Assembly: GCA_964415965.1 (NCBI GenBank)
Contig: CAYQCK010000004.1
Coordinates: 55,749 to 119,748, forward strand
DNA: 64,000 nt
Origin: CAIKNB01 sp964415965
GTDB lineage: Bacteria > Patescibacteriota > Patescibacteriia > 2-12-FULL-60-25
Reading direction: 5' to 3'
Within the stretch, counting starts at the first letter, position 1, and the number at the start of each line of letters is the position of its first letter. This document shows positions 1-8,471 of this stretch, one piece after another. The position numbers and the translations under genes are program-made. Below the pieces are notes generated by a model. That model was not told the origin of the DNA. It saw only the letters and a list, made by a program, of their open reading frames with translations, and did not search any database.

Positions 1-2
1 CC

Positions 3-704
3 GAAGAGGAGCTTGTCGCCGGCATGCATCAGCTCCTTTTGCGGCGATCCGCGCCGATCGTTAGCCTTGATGCCGCATATACGTCAATCGGCGTTCCGCT
101 CGATATTACGCGTCTCGTGGATGCGTCCGGTCAGGATGTCGGCTTTGGCGATCGGCGCGGTGGACAACGTTCGCTGGCGTATGCCGTCACCCAGGCAGCC
201 GCCGACCTTTGCGCCAAGGAGGCGGTTCTGGTTGATGATGTGATATTCAGCGGAGCTCTTCTCGAGGCGCTGGTCGGTTTATTCGCCCGTGTCGGCATCA
301 GGGTCATCGGGGCTTGCGCCGGGATCGCCGTCCAGGACGGCGCGGCGCGGCTGGAGAGTTTGGGTTGCGAGGTGTGGGCCGTGCGCCGTTACGAGGAAGT
401 CTTGGATGAGGTTTGCGAACGTGATTTTTTGCCCGGAGCGCCTCTTTCGGGCCGCACGGTGGCCGGATTCGTGAATACCGGCATGCCGTATCTCAGGCCG
501 TTCGGTCGCGCGGAACAATGGGCGTCATTCCCGCCGGACCGAGCCGCCGCCATGTCAAAGCGGTTCTTGATCGCCGGCCAAAAGCTTTACCGCTCGCTTG
601 GCGACATCAGATGCGGGGATTTGCCTCGTCGCATCTTCGGCGTCCGCGCTGACGCTGCTCCGATTGCCGATGTGTTTTCTTCGGCTATCCGCCGTCTTGA
701 GTGA
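3..704 (+). CDS. phosphoribosyltransferase-like protein, 5' partial
   Basis: The frame is open back to the window edge, so the true start may lie upstream; the first ATG inside is at 24. Counted from that ATG, residues 67-81 read AVLVDDVIFSGALLE, which fits the PRPP-loop of type I phosphoribosyltransferases (hydrophobic strand, two acidic residues, then small residues). Members of this fold bind or transfer phosphoribosyl groups, and some act as regulators. I see no motif giving the substrate, and the C-terminal 100 residues are not recognisable. The gene converges on a secreted lysozyme-like gene and shares a terminator hairpin with it. The fold is likely, the function open. Confidence 0.6.
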   Translation, partial: EEELVAGMHQLLLRRSAPIVSLDAAYTSIGVPLDITRLVDASGQDVGFGDRRGGQRSLAYAVTQAAADLCAKEAVLVDDVIFSGALLEALVGLFARVGIRVIGACAGIAVQDGAARLESLGCEVWAVRRYEEVLDEVCERDFLPGAPLSGRTVAGFVNTGMPYLRPFGRAEQWASFPPDRAAAMSKRFLIAGQKLYRSLGDIRCGDLPRRIFGVRADAAPIADVFSSAIRRLE

Positions 705-769
705 GTTGGCGCGGTGCCGCGGATGATTCCCCGGCGCCTCGTCGGCCAAACTCGCGCCGCCCTTATACC

Positions 770-799
770 AAAACAGCGCCCCTCGTGGAGCGCTGTTTT
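770..799. terminator. bidirectional hairpin terminator
   Basis: A 10-bp inverted repeat AAAACAGCGC / GCGCTGTTTT with a 10-nt loop. The A-run and T-run on either arm let it serve both converging genes. Confidence 0.8.
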
Positions 800-809
800 C
801 ATCTTTCGT

Positions 810-1424
810 TTATTTCATCGCCAGCTGGATCGGCGCGGCCTGTTTGACGGCCAGCGGTTTGCTCCAGAGGTTGCGGCCGTTGCGGAAGGCTTTGGCCGCA
901 TAGCCGTTGCCGACGTTGCAGCTGTTGTGGCACTGCACGGCATACGCGACGTACCGCGGATAGCTGTTCTTCTCGAGATAGTCGAGCGTCCAGTTGGACG
1001 AGCAGACCAGGTCCTCGGCGCATCCGATGGTGATGTTGTGCAGGCGGTAATGGATCTGGAAGTAGCCGCGCGCCCGGCCGTTATCGCCGATGACGGTCGA
1101 GCGGTTCGAGGACTCGTTCCAGAGCATGCCTAACAGCGTCTTGGCGCAGTCTTCGCCGTAGCCGCGGTTTTCGCAGACCTTGAGCAGGACCTGTTGGACG
1201 GTCGGCAGGCCGGATTCCGCGACCGGTTGTCCGGTCGAGATCGTCTCCGAGGATTCGTCCAACGGTACCGTCAGGACGGGTTCGGGCTGGCTGGCCAGCA
1301 CGTCCATCATGGCGGCTTGGGCGGTCGGGACCTGGGAATTGGTCAAACCGACGATCAAGGCCAACACCGCCAAGGCTTTGCGCTGGCTGATGGTCACTTT
1401 GTAGGCGTTGGTGAGTAGCTTCAT
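810..1424 (-). CDS. secreted lysozyme/transglycosylase-like protein
   Basis: A 204-residue protein with an N-terminal hydrophobic segment (about residues 17-37, ending near AQAA) that looks like a signal peptide. The mature part holds LWNES at 102-106 followed by GYFQI at 120-124, the pattern of the lysozyme-like SLT fold, where the Glu would be the catalytic acid (E104). Six cysteines (84, 93, 135, 141, 165, 169) suggest disulfides outside the cytoplasm. It probably cleaves peptidoglycan for wall remodelling, but the exact bond is not evident. A clear promoter lies 50 nt upstream, and it ends at the terminator shared with the gene before it. Confidence 0.7.
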   Translation of the reverse strand: MKLLTNAYKVTISQRKALAVLALIVGLTNSQVPTAQAAMMDVLASQPEPVLTVPLDESSETISTGQPVAESGLPTVQQVLLKVCENRGYGEDCAKTLLGMLWNESSNRSTVIGDNGRARGYFQIHYRLHNITIGCAEDLVCSSNWTLDYLEKNSYPRYVAYAVQCHNSCNVGNGYAAKAFRNGRNLWSKPLAVKQAAPIQLAMK

Positions 1425-1474
1425 AGATTTGGGTCCTGATCCGGTCCCTGACGGGCTTGCGGACTAGGAGAGTC

Positions 1475-1503
1475 ATTACACCATATTTTGTCGTTTTTGT
1501 CAA
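1475..1503 (-). promoter_or_regulatory. sigma-70 type promoter of the lysozyme-like gene
   Basis: On the minus strand TTGACA (1503-1498), a 17-nt spacer and TGTAAT (1480-1475). Transcription would start about 45 nt before the ATG. Confidence 0.75.
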
Positions 1504-1797
1504 CGGGGTAAGGCTGATAATTTATCTAATTTAAGCCAAATTTACTCTATAAAGCCAAAAAAATCGGTGCTGTGTTGCGCCAAAATACCGCAGTCTTTGT
1601 TTACTTCCTTAATCATCTGCGCTTCCGCGCGGTTTTTGGCCTCGGTTTAAGGGGAGCAATGCTTATCCGGGTTCGACTGCCAGTCCCTTTTCCGGCCTTA
1701 TCCCCCAAGCAGGAATCTTGACCCGACTTTCCCGCGATGACATCATCCGCACCGTTTCCGGCTGTTCGCCCTTTCCCAAACCCGAGAGGTCTGAAGA
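1504..1797. other. intergenic stretch, little recognised
   Basis: About 290 nt between divergent genes. The first 100 nt are AT-rich. A short GCGC-TTCC-GCGC hairpin followed by a T-run lies near 1619-1640. Next to the following gene there is TTGACC near 1720 with a poor -10 (CATCAT). I see no gene here. Confidence 0.4.
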
Positions 1798-2724
1798 ATG
1801 TTGCGTGTCGGTATCATCTCTGCCCCTTTGGCCACCCTCAATAGACGGGAACCGCGCTTGTCGCTCGATCTCGAAGACCTGGTTTCGCACCGCGGACTGC
1901 TCTTCGTGACGCACGATCTGGACGAGCTCGACTCGGCTTTGGCCGAATTCCGCCGCTGCGGCGTCGAAGTCATAGCGGTCAACGGCGGTGACGGCACCAT
2001 CAGCAGAGTCCTGACGGCGGCGCTCCGCATCTGGCCGGCCGACAGCCTGCCTATGGTCTTCCCCCTGCGCGGCGGCAACTTCAACGTTTTGGCCAACGAC
2101 CTCGGCATCCGCGGCAAGCCGATCGTCCTCTTGCGGCGGTTGCTCGCGGCGCTGGAAAAGCCTCGGCGCACCTACATCAGCCGCCACACCCTGCTGGTCG
2201 ACGGCAACTGCGGCTTCATCTACGCCGACGGTTCGACCGCCCGCTTCCTCGAGGACTTCTACCGAAAGAAGGGGAGTCCGCTTGAGAGCATCCAGCGACT
2301 GGCTGAGCTGTGGCTCCGCAAGCGCGACCCAGATTCCGATTATTGGAAACTCACCCGCGCCGAACTGACGCGGATCGAAGTCGCGGGCGACGTCAGGTAT
2401 GATCGGCCGGCGCTGTCCGTCCTGTGCTCAACCTTGGAGCGCATGTCCTACGGCCAGCGCATGTTCCGCCGCACGGCTTCACGCCAGCGCCACTTCCAGT
2501 GGGTGACCTTCGATTGCTCGGCGTCCGACGTCCTGTCCCGCGCCATCCTCGATTCGTTCGTCAGGCCGGCGCGGTCGCCGCACCGGACGACGCAGTGCGC
2601 TGATCGGATCCGCGTCCACGGTCGGAACCACCGCCTGTATTCTCTCGACGGGGAGGTTTATGCGCACCCGGACGGACCGATCGATATCGCCCTCGGTCCG
2701 GAGCTCCGCTTCATGACCGTCTGA
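1798..2724 (+). CDS. diacylglycerol/lipid kinase family protein
   Basis: A 308-residue protein of the DAGK-catalytic (YegS/LCB5-type) family, which phosphorylates lipid hydroxyls such as diacylglycerol or sphingoid bases with ATP. The nucleotide-binding signature NGGDGTIS is at residues 62-69 and a second glycine-rich segment, RGGNFNVLANDLG, at about 91-103. A C-terminal SLDGEVY (near 285) matches the conserved DGE strand of the family. Start ATG has an AGAGGT about 8 nt upstream. It stands alone, with a terminator right after it. Family call is firm, lipid substrate unknown. Confidence 0.8.
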   Translation: MLRVGIISAPLATLNRREPRLSLDLEDLVSHRGLLFVTHDLDELDSALAEFRRCGVEVIAVNGGDGTISRVLTAALRIWPADSLPMVFPLRGGNFNVLANDLGIRGKPIVLLRRLLAALEKPRRTYISRHTLLVDGNCGFIYADGSTARFLEDFYRKKGSPLESIQRLAELWLRKRDPDSDYWKLTRAELTRIEVAGDVRYDRPALSVLCSTLERMSYGQRMFRRTASRQRHFQWVTFDCSASDVLSRAILDSFVRPARSPHRTTQCADRIRVHGRNHRLYSLDGEVYAHPDGPIDIALGPELRFMTV

Positions 2725-2747
2725 CCCGCCGCCTCTCGGCGCTCCGG

Positions 2748-2775
2748 CCGCCTGCTTTCGCAGGCGGTCTTTTTT
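2748..2775 (+). terminator. intrinsic terminator
   Basis: CCGCCTGC / GCAGGCGG stem with a 4-nt loop, followed by TCTTTTTT; ends the lipid kinase gene. Confidence 0.85.
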
Positions 2776-2793
2776 GTCCATTCGTGCTTCATG

Positions 2794-2822
2794 AAAAACA
2801 CCCATCTCCTCAGGATGGGTGT
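2794..2822 (-). terminator. intrinsic terminator of the minus-strand operon
   Basis: ACACCCATC / GATGGGTGT stem; on the minus strand it is followed by five T. It ends the operon 4884-2842. Confidence 0.8.
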
Positions 2823-2841
2823 CAGGTTATCCGGGCGCCGC

Positions 2842-3105
2842 TCACGCGGTGGGCCTGGTTTTGCCGCAGCACTGGCAATAGCGGTCCTTGCGGCCGAAGG
2901 CGGTGCCGCAACTGCAGGTTTTGCGCGGATCGCGTTTTGGCGGATCGGCTTTCGGCTGTCCGCATCCTGGACAGAATGCAAAGTCTTGGTTCTGCCGCCT
3001 GCCGCACTGCGGGCAGTAACGGACCGTGACCGGCTGCGGTTCCTTGGTTTTTTCATGCACCGGCTTCGCAGCCGGGTAATCAGGCGAATCCGATTTCCAA
3101 CACAT
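2842..3105 (-). CDS. small zinc-ribbon protein
   Basis: An 87-residue protein starting at the ATG at 3105, chosen because AAGGAGG stands just upstream; a longer frame exists but has no such site. It carries two CxxC pairs at residues 31-34 and 45-48 (CPQCGRR, CPGCGQ) and a second Cys-rich group at 64-80 (CSCG, CQCCG), so two zinc ribbons are likely. The rest is polar and probably disordered. It is the last gene of a three-gene operon with another zinc-ribbon protein (14 nt upstream) and an MBL hydrolase. The role is unknown; zinc binding is inferred from cysteine spacing. Confidence 0.7.
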   Translation of the reverse strand: MCWKSDSPDYPAAKPVHEKTKEPQPVTVRYCPQCGRRQNQDFAFCPGCGQPKADPPKRDPRKTCSCGTAFGRKDRYCQCCGKTRPTA

Positions 3106-3119
3106 GGCGACCTCCTTGG

Positions 3120-3839
3120 TTATGTTTGGCTGGATATCCCGAATCGCGACCGGATTAGTGTCGGACGGCAGCCGCAGCGGCCGCAGAAATCCGCGGAATC
3201 GCCCTCGGGCAGCGGTAGGCCGCAGCGCGGGCAAAAGCAGTCGCTTCGCAGGAAGACGTCGCGCTTCGCGGCCCAGTCGTCCAGCGTGGCCAATCCGTTC
3301 TCGCGCCGCCACTCGGCCAACTCCGCGGGTTCGCACATCCGGCAGTTCAGGAGCGCGACCTCTGTCTTCGGTTTCATGCCTTGGGCCATGACGACCGCCG
3401 CGACCTCCGCGACCGTCAGCATGGCGGTGGCGACGCCTCCGCGGTCGGTCAGCGCCAGGCTGAAATCCACGCCGAGCACGTCGCGTCGTCCGTCAGGGTC
3501 GGCGAACAGCACCCAGCGGACGAACCCGCCGAATCCCGGATCCGCGTCCGGCTCGTAGCATCCCGGCGTCGGATCGGTTTCGATCCCGTCGAATCCCTGG
3601 ATCAGCTCGCCGTGCAGCCCGCTCACGAGGTCTCGCGGCACCGCGAAGACCGTGATGCCGGCGCGCGGATGGGTGACACCTTTGCCGATGCCGAAGCCTA
3701 TCCAGCGGCAATCCTTGCGTTCGTCCTCCCGCATTCGCTCCGCTTCCATCCGATGGCCGCTGGTGAGCGAAGCGGATAGGTATGGGGCGAGCGAACTTAT
3801 CGGTTCGCGGCTAGCTCCGCGCTGGATGAATGCGGCCAT
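3120..3839 (-). CDS. zinc-ribbon C-terminal protein of unknown function
   Basis: A 239-residue protein with AGGAGG upstream of the ATG. The C-terminal 40 residues hold CFCPRCG and FCGRCGC, a four-cysteine zinc ribbon; a further NCRMC pair lies near residue 166. The N-terminal 150 residues look like a compact alpha/beta domain that I do not recognise (segment VLGVDFSLALTDRGG). It sits between an MBL-fold hydrolase (16 nt upstream) and a small zinc-ribbon protein, so the three probably act together. Function not assigned. Confidence 0.6.
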   Translation of the reverse strand: MAAFIQRGASREPISSLAPYLSASLTSGHRMEAERMREDERKDCRWIGFGIGKGVTHPRAGITVFAVPRDLVSGLHGELIQGFDGIETDPTPGCYEPDADPGFGGFVRWVLFADPDGRRDVLGVDFSLALTDRGGVATAMLTVAEVAAVVMAQGMKPKTEVALLNCRMCEPAELAEWRRENGLATLDDWAAKRDVFLRSDCFCPRCGLPLPEGDSADFCGRCGCRPTLIRSRFGISSQT

Positions 3840-3855
3840 TTTTCGTCACCTCCTT

Positions 3856-4884
3856 TCAGCCTAGTTCGATTTCCAGTCCTTCGTGCGCAGCCTCCGTCGG
3901 CACCCCGCATGATCCGCGGATGCGCTCGGCCAAGGCCCGCACCGCTTGGTCGTCCGCGTCCGGGTCGTGGTGGAACGTGAGGATCGACTTGGGTTTGGCC
4001 TCGGTCGCGATCTCGGCCAGGTATTCGGGGAAGCTGTGCCCCCAGCCTTGTTTGGCCGGACCGTTGCCCGCGCCCATGTAGCCTTCTCGGCTGTACTGGC
4101 AATCCGTTATCCAGATGTCGACGTCCCGGACGAGTTCGACGAGCCCGGCTGGCAGCCCGGCCGCGTACGGTTCGTGGTCCGTGGTGTAGGCGATCGTCTT
4201 GCCGGCGAAGCCGATCCGGTAGCCGAACGTCTCCTGCGGATGGTTGAGCTTCCGCGCCAGGACCTCGATATCCCCGTCGAGGATGCCCAGTTCGCCGAGT
4301 TGCCCGCGCCAGCCGTCATGGATGGCCCGGAAATCCATCTGCATGCCGGTCTGCTTCAGTTCGCCGAAGCTAACCGGGAACACCGGCGGGTTCATCTGGC
4401 CGGCCAGGACCGTCTCGAGTTGCGCGTCCCACATCTTGCCGCCGAAGAACGTGAACGAGTTCGCGAACTTGGCGCGCGGCAGGTAGAGCTGGCTCCAGAA
4501 GGGGAACCCTTGGATATGGTCCCAGTGCACGTGGCTCTGCAGGATCGCTCCGCGCAGGCCTTTCTTGGCGATGGTCTCGCGCATCAGGCTCTTGCCGAGC
4601 TCGCGCAAGCCCGAACCCATGTCCAAGATGATGAGATCCCCGCCGCATCTGACTTCGATGCACGGCGTGTTTCCGCCGTAGGTCGAGTAGGTTTCGAACG
4701 GCAGGTTCTGCCGCAGCCACTCGCGCGCCTTGTCCTCATCCGCGAACCGGATGCCTGACTGCAAGGCGAGCAGCAACGCTTGGGCGATTTTCCGTTCGAC
4801 TTGGGTTCCGCGGAGCGGCGCCGGGATGGACCCGCGCACGCCCCAGAACCGTATCGTCATGCCTGAAGTGTCCCGCTTTTCCAT
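3856..4884 (-). CDS. MBL-fold metal-dependent hydrolase
   Basis: A 342-residue metallo-beta-lactamase-fold protein. The start at 4884 (MEKRD) is preferred because AGGAGA stands 8 nt upstream; a 19-codon longer frame has no such site. It shows the RFWGVRGSIP opening (residues 12-21), GGNTPC (70-75), an LDMGSGLRELG strand and the metal-binding SHVHWDH at 117-123, with later TTDHEP and GWGHSF supplying further ligands. The subfamily includes PhnP- and PqsE-like phosphodiesterases, usually acting on nucleotide or phosphate esters; the substrate is open. First gene of a three-gene operon, divergent from a TrmB-like regulator that may control it. Confidence 0.8.
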   Translation of the reverse strand: MEKRDTSGMTIRFWGVRGSIPAPLRGTQVERKIAQALLLALQSGIRFADEDKAREWLRQNLPFETYSTYGGNTPCIEVRCGGDLIILDMGSGLRELGKSLMRETIAKKGLRGAILQSHVHWDHIQGFPFWSQLYLPRAKFANSFTFFGGKMWDAQLETVLAGQMNPPVFPVSFGELKQTGMQMDFRAIHDGWRGQLGELGILDGDIEVLARKLNHPQETFGYRIGFAGKTIAYTTDHEPYAAGLPAGLVELVRDVDIWITDCQYSREGYMGAGNGPAKQGWGHSFPEYLAEIATEAKPKSILTFHHDPDADDQAVRALAERIRGSCGVPTEAAHEGLEIELG

Positions 4885-4975
4885 CTTGCCGTCTCCTGTT
4901 GTGAAGGTCCGTCGCGTGCGCCCTGTGCGCACCTCCACCATCTTTGTATCCCGCGTCGCCTAGATGTACAATGTG

Positions 4976-4986
4976 TGTTAATAACA
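4976..4986. promoter_or_regulatory. candidate operator, imperfect palindrome
   Basis: TGTTA-A-TAACA inverted repeat in the 112-nt gap between the MBL operon and the TrmB-like gene, 12 nt before its ATG. It may be an autoregulatory site; this is inference from position and symmetry. Confidence 0.4.
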
Positions 4987-4997
4987 GTTAGACAACT

Positions 4998-5768
4998 ATG
5001 AAAAATCCCCGCGAAATTTTGAGGAAAATAGGTTTATCCAAATCCGAGGTCGATCTCTATCTGGCCATGCTGGCCCAGGGCGCTCTCCAACCCAGCGAGC
5101 TCATCCGTCTGACCGGCGACAAGCGGCCGACCGTCTACTATGCCTTGCGCCAGCTTGAAGCGCGCGGCCTGGTCCATAAGGTCCCGTCCCAAGGGCTCCA
5201 GCGTTTCCAGGCGGATCCGCCCGAGCAGCTGCTGTCGATGCTCCAGCTCCGCCAAGAGGAGCTCAAGTCCATGATGGATGAGGTCGATGGCTGTCTGCCG
5301 GAACTCAAGAAAAGCGAACCTCATCACGAAGGCGTGCCGGTCGTCTCTTTCTACCAGGGCGGACAGGCCATGAAGCAGGTAGTTATGGATACCCTCTATT
5401 GCCGCGACCGGCACATCGACATCCTGACCCCCAAGGACAATTTCTTCTGGCAGGTCGGCCAGACGTTCTCGCAGAAATATATCGACGAACGCGTGACCCG
5501 GAAAATCACCACCAGGAACCTCTGGGAAGAGCCGCTCCGTCCCGAGATCCTGACCCGTTCCTATAAAGGATTGTCCAAGGTCCGGCTGTTGCCGAAAGTC
5601 ATGCATGGCACGTTCCGCAGCACGCTTTTCCTTTACGACGACAAGGTGATGTATATCTCCAGCCTGAAAGGCGGCACCATTCTGCTCGTGCAATCCAAGG
5701 AACATCAGGAGCTCATGCGGGCGATGTTCAATGGCCTGTGGGATGCGTCGAGCGACATGCCGGGCTGA
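4998..5768 (+). CDS. TrmB-family transcriptional regulator
   Basis: A 256-residue protein. Residues 5-75 form a winged helix-turn-helix (LGLSKSEVDLYLAML, then RPTVYYALRQLEARGLV), followed by a short helical linker and a C-terminal domain (about 115-250) with TLYCRDRHIDILTPKDNFF. That layout is typical of TrmB-like regulators common in archaea and Patescibacteria, where the C-terminal domain senses a ligand. It is a paralogue of the gene at 13519 (shared LYC-RH-DIL-P-NFF). No Shine-Dalgarno is seen; TACAAT at 4967-4972 could be the -10 box. It likely controls the divergent MBL operon. Confidence 0.8.
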   Translation: MKNPREILRKIGLSKSEVDLYLAMLAQGALQPSELIRLTGDKRPTVYYALRQLEARGLVHKVPSQGLQRFQADPPEQLLSMLQLRQEELKSMMDEVDGCLPELKKSEPHHEGVPVVSFYQGGQAMKQVVMDTLYCRDRHIDILTPKDNFFWQVGQTFSQKYIDERVTRKITTRNLWEEPLRPEILTRSYKGLSKVRLLPKVMHGTFRSTLFLYDDKVMYISSLKGGTILLVQSKEHQELMRAMFNGLWDASSDMPG

Positions 5769-5776
5769 TGAGGTGC

Positions 5777-5802
5777 GGATTATCCTAAGATGGATTATCC
5801 TA
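5777..5802 (+). repeat. tandem GGATTATCCTA repeat
   Basis: Two copies of GGATTATCCTA (5777-5787 and 5792-5802), each containing the symmetric GGAT-T-ATCC, spaced 15 nt apart. They overlap the possible starts of the next gene. Confidence 0.6.
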
Positions 5803-6731
5803 TGTCCATTATGAATACCATGAACAAGCCCCTCCGCCTCTTCGGCTTTTTCCTGTTTGCCGGAATCCTGTCGGCAAGTCCGGCTTTTGCCGCCGGTCCT
5901 TCCATAAGTCCGGTCACCCCGGCCAGCGCCACGGCTGACGTGCCGGTGACGCTTTCGGCCACGGTCACGTCCGGCGCCGGCATCAAGTCCTGCAACCTGT
6001 ACGTCGACCTCGACGACAAGGGCGCGATGGACATCTCGGGCAACACGGCCAGCAAAAGCTATACTTTCCCGTCCGGCGGTTCGCGCATCGCTTTCGTCTT
6101 CTGCAAGGATAATTCCGGCGGCATGGCCAGCGGCCCCAACACCGCCATCTGGGTCGCGGGCGCCATCGTCAATACCGGCCCCATGACCGGCTCCGGCTCG
6201 CAGACCGAAACGCCGAGCCAGGCTCCGTCCCAATCCCAGACTCCGACGACCACGACCCAGACGCCGCCGGCCGCGGTCCTCCGCACGCTCGTCAAGACGG
6301 CCTGCGCCGAAGGCGCGGCTGCCGACGATCCGTGCAAGGCCGTCTATTATGTTGGCGCCGACGGCAAGCGCCACGCTTATCCGAACAGCAAGGTGTTCTT
6401 CACCTGGTACTCGAATTTCGACGCTGTCGAGACGGTGACCCCGGAGAAGCTGGCTTCGTATCCGCTCGGCAAGAACGTGGCCTACCGGCCAGGCGTACGC
6501 ATGGTCAAATTCACCACGCTCGACAAGGTCTACGCGGTCGGCCGCAACGGCGTCCTGCGTTGGATCGCGTCAGAAGACGTCGCCAAGGCGCTCTATGGCG
6601 ATGATTGGAACACGAAAATCGACGACATCCCGGATACTTTCTACATGGACTACACCTTCGGCTCGGATATCGCGTCATCGTCAGACTTCGTCCCCGCGAC
6701 CGAGTCAGCCGCCGCCCCGACGTTCGATTGA
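5790..6731 (+). CDS. secreted surface protein with Ig-like and YVGADGKRH module
   Basis: Up to 313 residues; ATGs at 5790, 5802, 5811 and 5820 are all possible and none has a clear Shine-Dalgarno. A signal peptide (LFGFFLFAGILSASPAFAA) is followed by an Ig-like domain (about residues 37-125), a Ser/Thr/Gln/Pro-rich linker (about 130-160) and a C-terminal module (about 175-300) with VYYVGADGKRHAYPN, LASYPLGKNVAYRPG and KVYAVGRNGVLRWI. I know this last module from many exported proteins of Patescibacteria; its role is unknown but a cell-surface location is likely. A strong bidirectional terminator follows. Confidence 0.7.
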   Translation: MDYPMSIMNTMNKPLRLFGFFLFAGILSASPAFAAGPSISPVTPASATADVPVTLSATVTSGAGIKSCNLYVDLDDKGAMDISGNTASKSYTFPSGGSRIAFVFCKDNSGGMASGPNTAIWVAGAIVNTGPMTGSGSQTETPSQAPSQSQTPTTTTQTPPAAVLRTLVKTACAEGAAADDPCKAVYYVGADGKRHAYPNSKVFFTWYSNFDAVETVTPEKLASYPLGKNVAYRPGVRMVKFTTLDKVYAVGRNGVLRWIASEDVAKALYGDDWNTKIDDIPDTFYMDYTFGSDIASSSDFVPATESAAAPTFD

Positions 6732-6752
6732 CGGTTTCTCCCGGAAGATCCG

Positions 6753-6780
6753 AAAACCCCTCGTGCAGTCGAGGGGTTTT
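6753..6780. terminator. bidirectional terminator
   Basis: AAAACCCCTCG / CGAGGGGTTTT stem with a 6-nt loop between converging genes. Confidence 0.85.
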
Positions 6781-6782
6781 TG

Positions 6783-7610
6783 TCATGGTTTGGCGGCCGT
6801 GATTTTCTCGGCCGCCCTTTTGACCATTTGGCGCCGGAGGCTTTCCGCCTTTTCAGATCTCAGTTCCAGTGACAGGAATGATTCCGTGTCTTTCTCGCTC
6901 ATGTCCTCGATGTTGTCTCCGATATAGGCTAGGGCATCCGGATTCCAGCCCCAGATTAGTCGCGAGTTCTCTTCCGTCGACTTCATGGCCTCGATGAATT
7001 TGTCCGCCGCGTAAATCCCGTCGACTTCCACGGGCTGACCGGTGCCAGTCGCGTGGCTGTCCGTGTAGCCGCGCAGATCGAACAGGTTCCTTTCGCCTTC
7101 CGGGGTGCGGGGATCAGTCGCTGTGCCGGATTTCCTGATGACTACGACATCCACATCGCTCTGCGGATCGGGCAGTCTCATTTTGTCCATCCGGCTGCCG
7201 CACAAAACCAAGCCGACGACGTCAGGCAACGCTTCTTGCATGCCTTTCAGGTAACCGCGCATCTCATGCATCAGGCCTTCGATTTCCCTTGACCGTTGTT
7301 CTGGCTGAGGCAGGGGGTCGCCGGGTCTGGGGCCGAGCCCGAGTACGCGCCTGATTTTGCGTTTCTGGCCTTCTGACGCCTCGCCTAGTTTGGCTAGGCC
7401 GTCGGCGAACCTGACCATGATTTCATTCATGCTTCCTGGTTTCAGCATGGCCGCCTCGGCCGAGGAGAGGACTCCGTAAGCCAATAGGCCTTTCATGGTC
7501 CACTCCCTGGCTTGTTCGATGGCAGGGTCTTGGCCCTGGCGTTCTGATTGTGGCGGTTTGGTGGATTCAGCCGCCTTCTCGTCAGCCTTGGGCATGATTG
7601 GCTCTTTCAT
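6783..7610 (-). CDS. nucleotidyltransferase-fold protein
   Basis: A 275-residue protein if the ATG at 7610 (MKEPIMPK) is used; an ATG at 7595 is also possible, and a longer frame to 7835 would run into the next gene's promoter. The core segment GLVLCGSRMDKMRLPDPQSDVDVVVI has the polymerase-beta-type nucleotidyltransferase signature: GS, then a DVD pair for metal binding (split here as GLVLCGSRMD and SDVDVVVI). The N-terminal 130 residues are helical and charged. The substrate is unknown; relatives transfer nucleotides to antibiotics, proteins or RNA, and some are toxin-antitoxin parts. It is monocistronic. Confidence 0.65.
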   Translation of the reverse strand: MKEPIMPKADEKAAESTKPPQSERQGQDPAIEQAREWTMKGLLAYGVLSSAEAAMLKPGSMNEIMVRFADGLAKLGEASEGQKRKIRRVLGLGPRPGDPLPQPEQRSREIEGLMHEMRGYLKGMQEALPDVVGLVLCGSRMDKMRLPDPQSDVDVVVIRKSGTATDPRTPEGERNLFDLRGYTDSHATGTGQPVEVDGIYAADKFIEAMKSTEENSRLIWGWNPDALAYIGDNIEDMSEKDTESFLSLELRSEKAESLRRQMVKRAAEKITAAKP

Positions 7611-7833
7611 GCGACCAAAATAACAAGCGCTTGCCGGACTGGCAAACGATGCCGATGCTTTGGATTTTCCGCACCCGCGGTCCCGACCCTGATTATCCGG
7701 ATCTTTATCGTTACGCCGACGGCTTGGCCAATAAGTGCTGAGCGTGGGCTGGGCATGGACAAATAGGCCGGACACTGTTATACCGAATGCAGGATCGCCC
7801 TTTGAGAAAACATTCTCCCGAAAGGAGTTGGGC

Positions 7834-8325
7834 ATGAAGCATCTCGCCCTTTCCCTTGTGTGCTTGGTCTTGCTCGGCGGTTGCGTGACCCGCGAACGGA
7901 TCGTGGTGGTGGATGGCCCGGCGCCCGGCTACCAAGGTTTTTACCGGTCGTCCGGCGAGGCGGCTTACCTTGCCCACGCCCGGACTTCGACCTACATCCC
8001 GCCGCCCGATTTGGGCCCGAGGCCGCCGACCGTCTACTATTCGGCCCCGCCGGTCGTCTACAGTCCGCCGCCGCAGGTGGTGTACTCGTATCCGACGGTC
8101 TACCCGACGTACGGCGCTTTCGGACCGTCGCCGTACTATCCGCGGAGCACCTACGTGTACCGCACGTACAGCTCTGGCTGGGGCTGGGGAAATTCCTGGT
8201 ACGGGTCGTACCCCCGTTACCATTCGACGCCGCACTATGGCGGGCATCACTACCATTCCGCCCCCGTCCATCATGGGCACGGCCATTCCCACGGACATTC
8301 GTTCGGCTCGCATCACCACCATTAG
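7834..8325 (+). CDS. lipoprotein, Tyr/Pro-rich with His-rich tail
   Basis: A 163-residue protein with AAAGGAG 7 nt before the ATG. The signal peptide ends in the lipobox LLGGC (Cys at about residue 16), so it should be lipid-anchored. The mature part is of low complexity: PPP, YY and SY runs (residues 60-110), then a tail rich in His (GHGHSHGHSFGSHHHH, last 16 residues). Such tails bind Ni, Cu or Zn ions in known proteins; metal buffering at the surface is a guess. A terminator follows directly. Confidence 0.7.
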   Translation: MKHLALSLVCLVLLGGCVTRERIVVVDGPAPGYQGFYRSSGEAAYLAHARTSTYIPPPDLGPRPPTVYYSAPPVVYSPPPQVVYSYPTVYPTYGAFGPSPYYPRSTYVYRTYSSGWGWGNSWYGSYPRYHSTPHYGGHHYHSAPVHHGHGHSHGHSFGSHHHH

Positions 8326-8351
8326 CCAAGTGATGCCTGAAGCCGCCGATC

Positions 8352-8383
8352 GCGCCCGCCAGACCCGGGCGCTTTATTTTTTT
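8352..8383 (+). terminator. intrinsic terminator
   Basis: GCGCCCG / CGGGCGC stem followed by TTTATTTTTTT. Confidence 0.85.
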
Positions 8384-8471
8384 CTGCCGGCATCCTCGCC
8401 TTGAAATTTATCCCGGATTTTGGTAATACCAAGTCTGTCCTTTCGATTCACTAGATGATTTGGAGGTGGCC

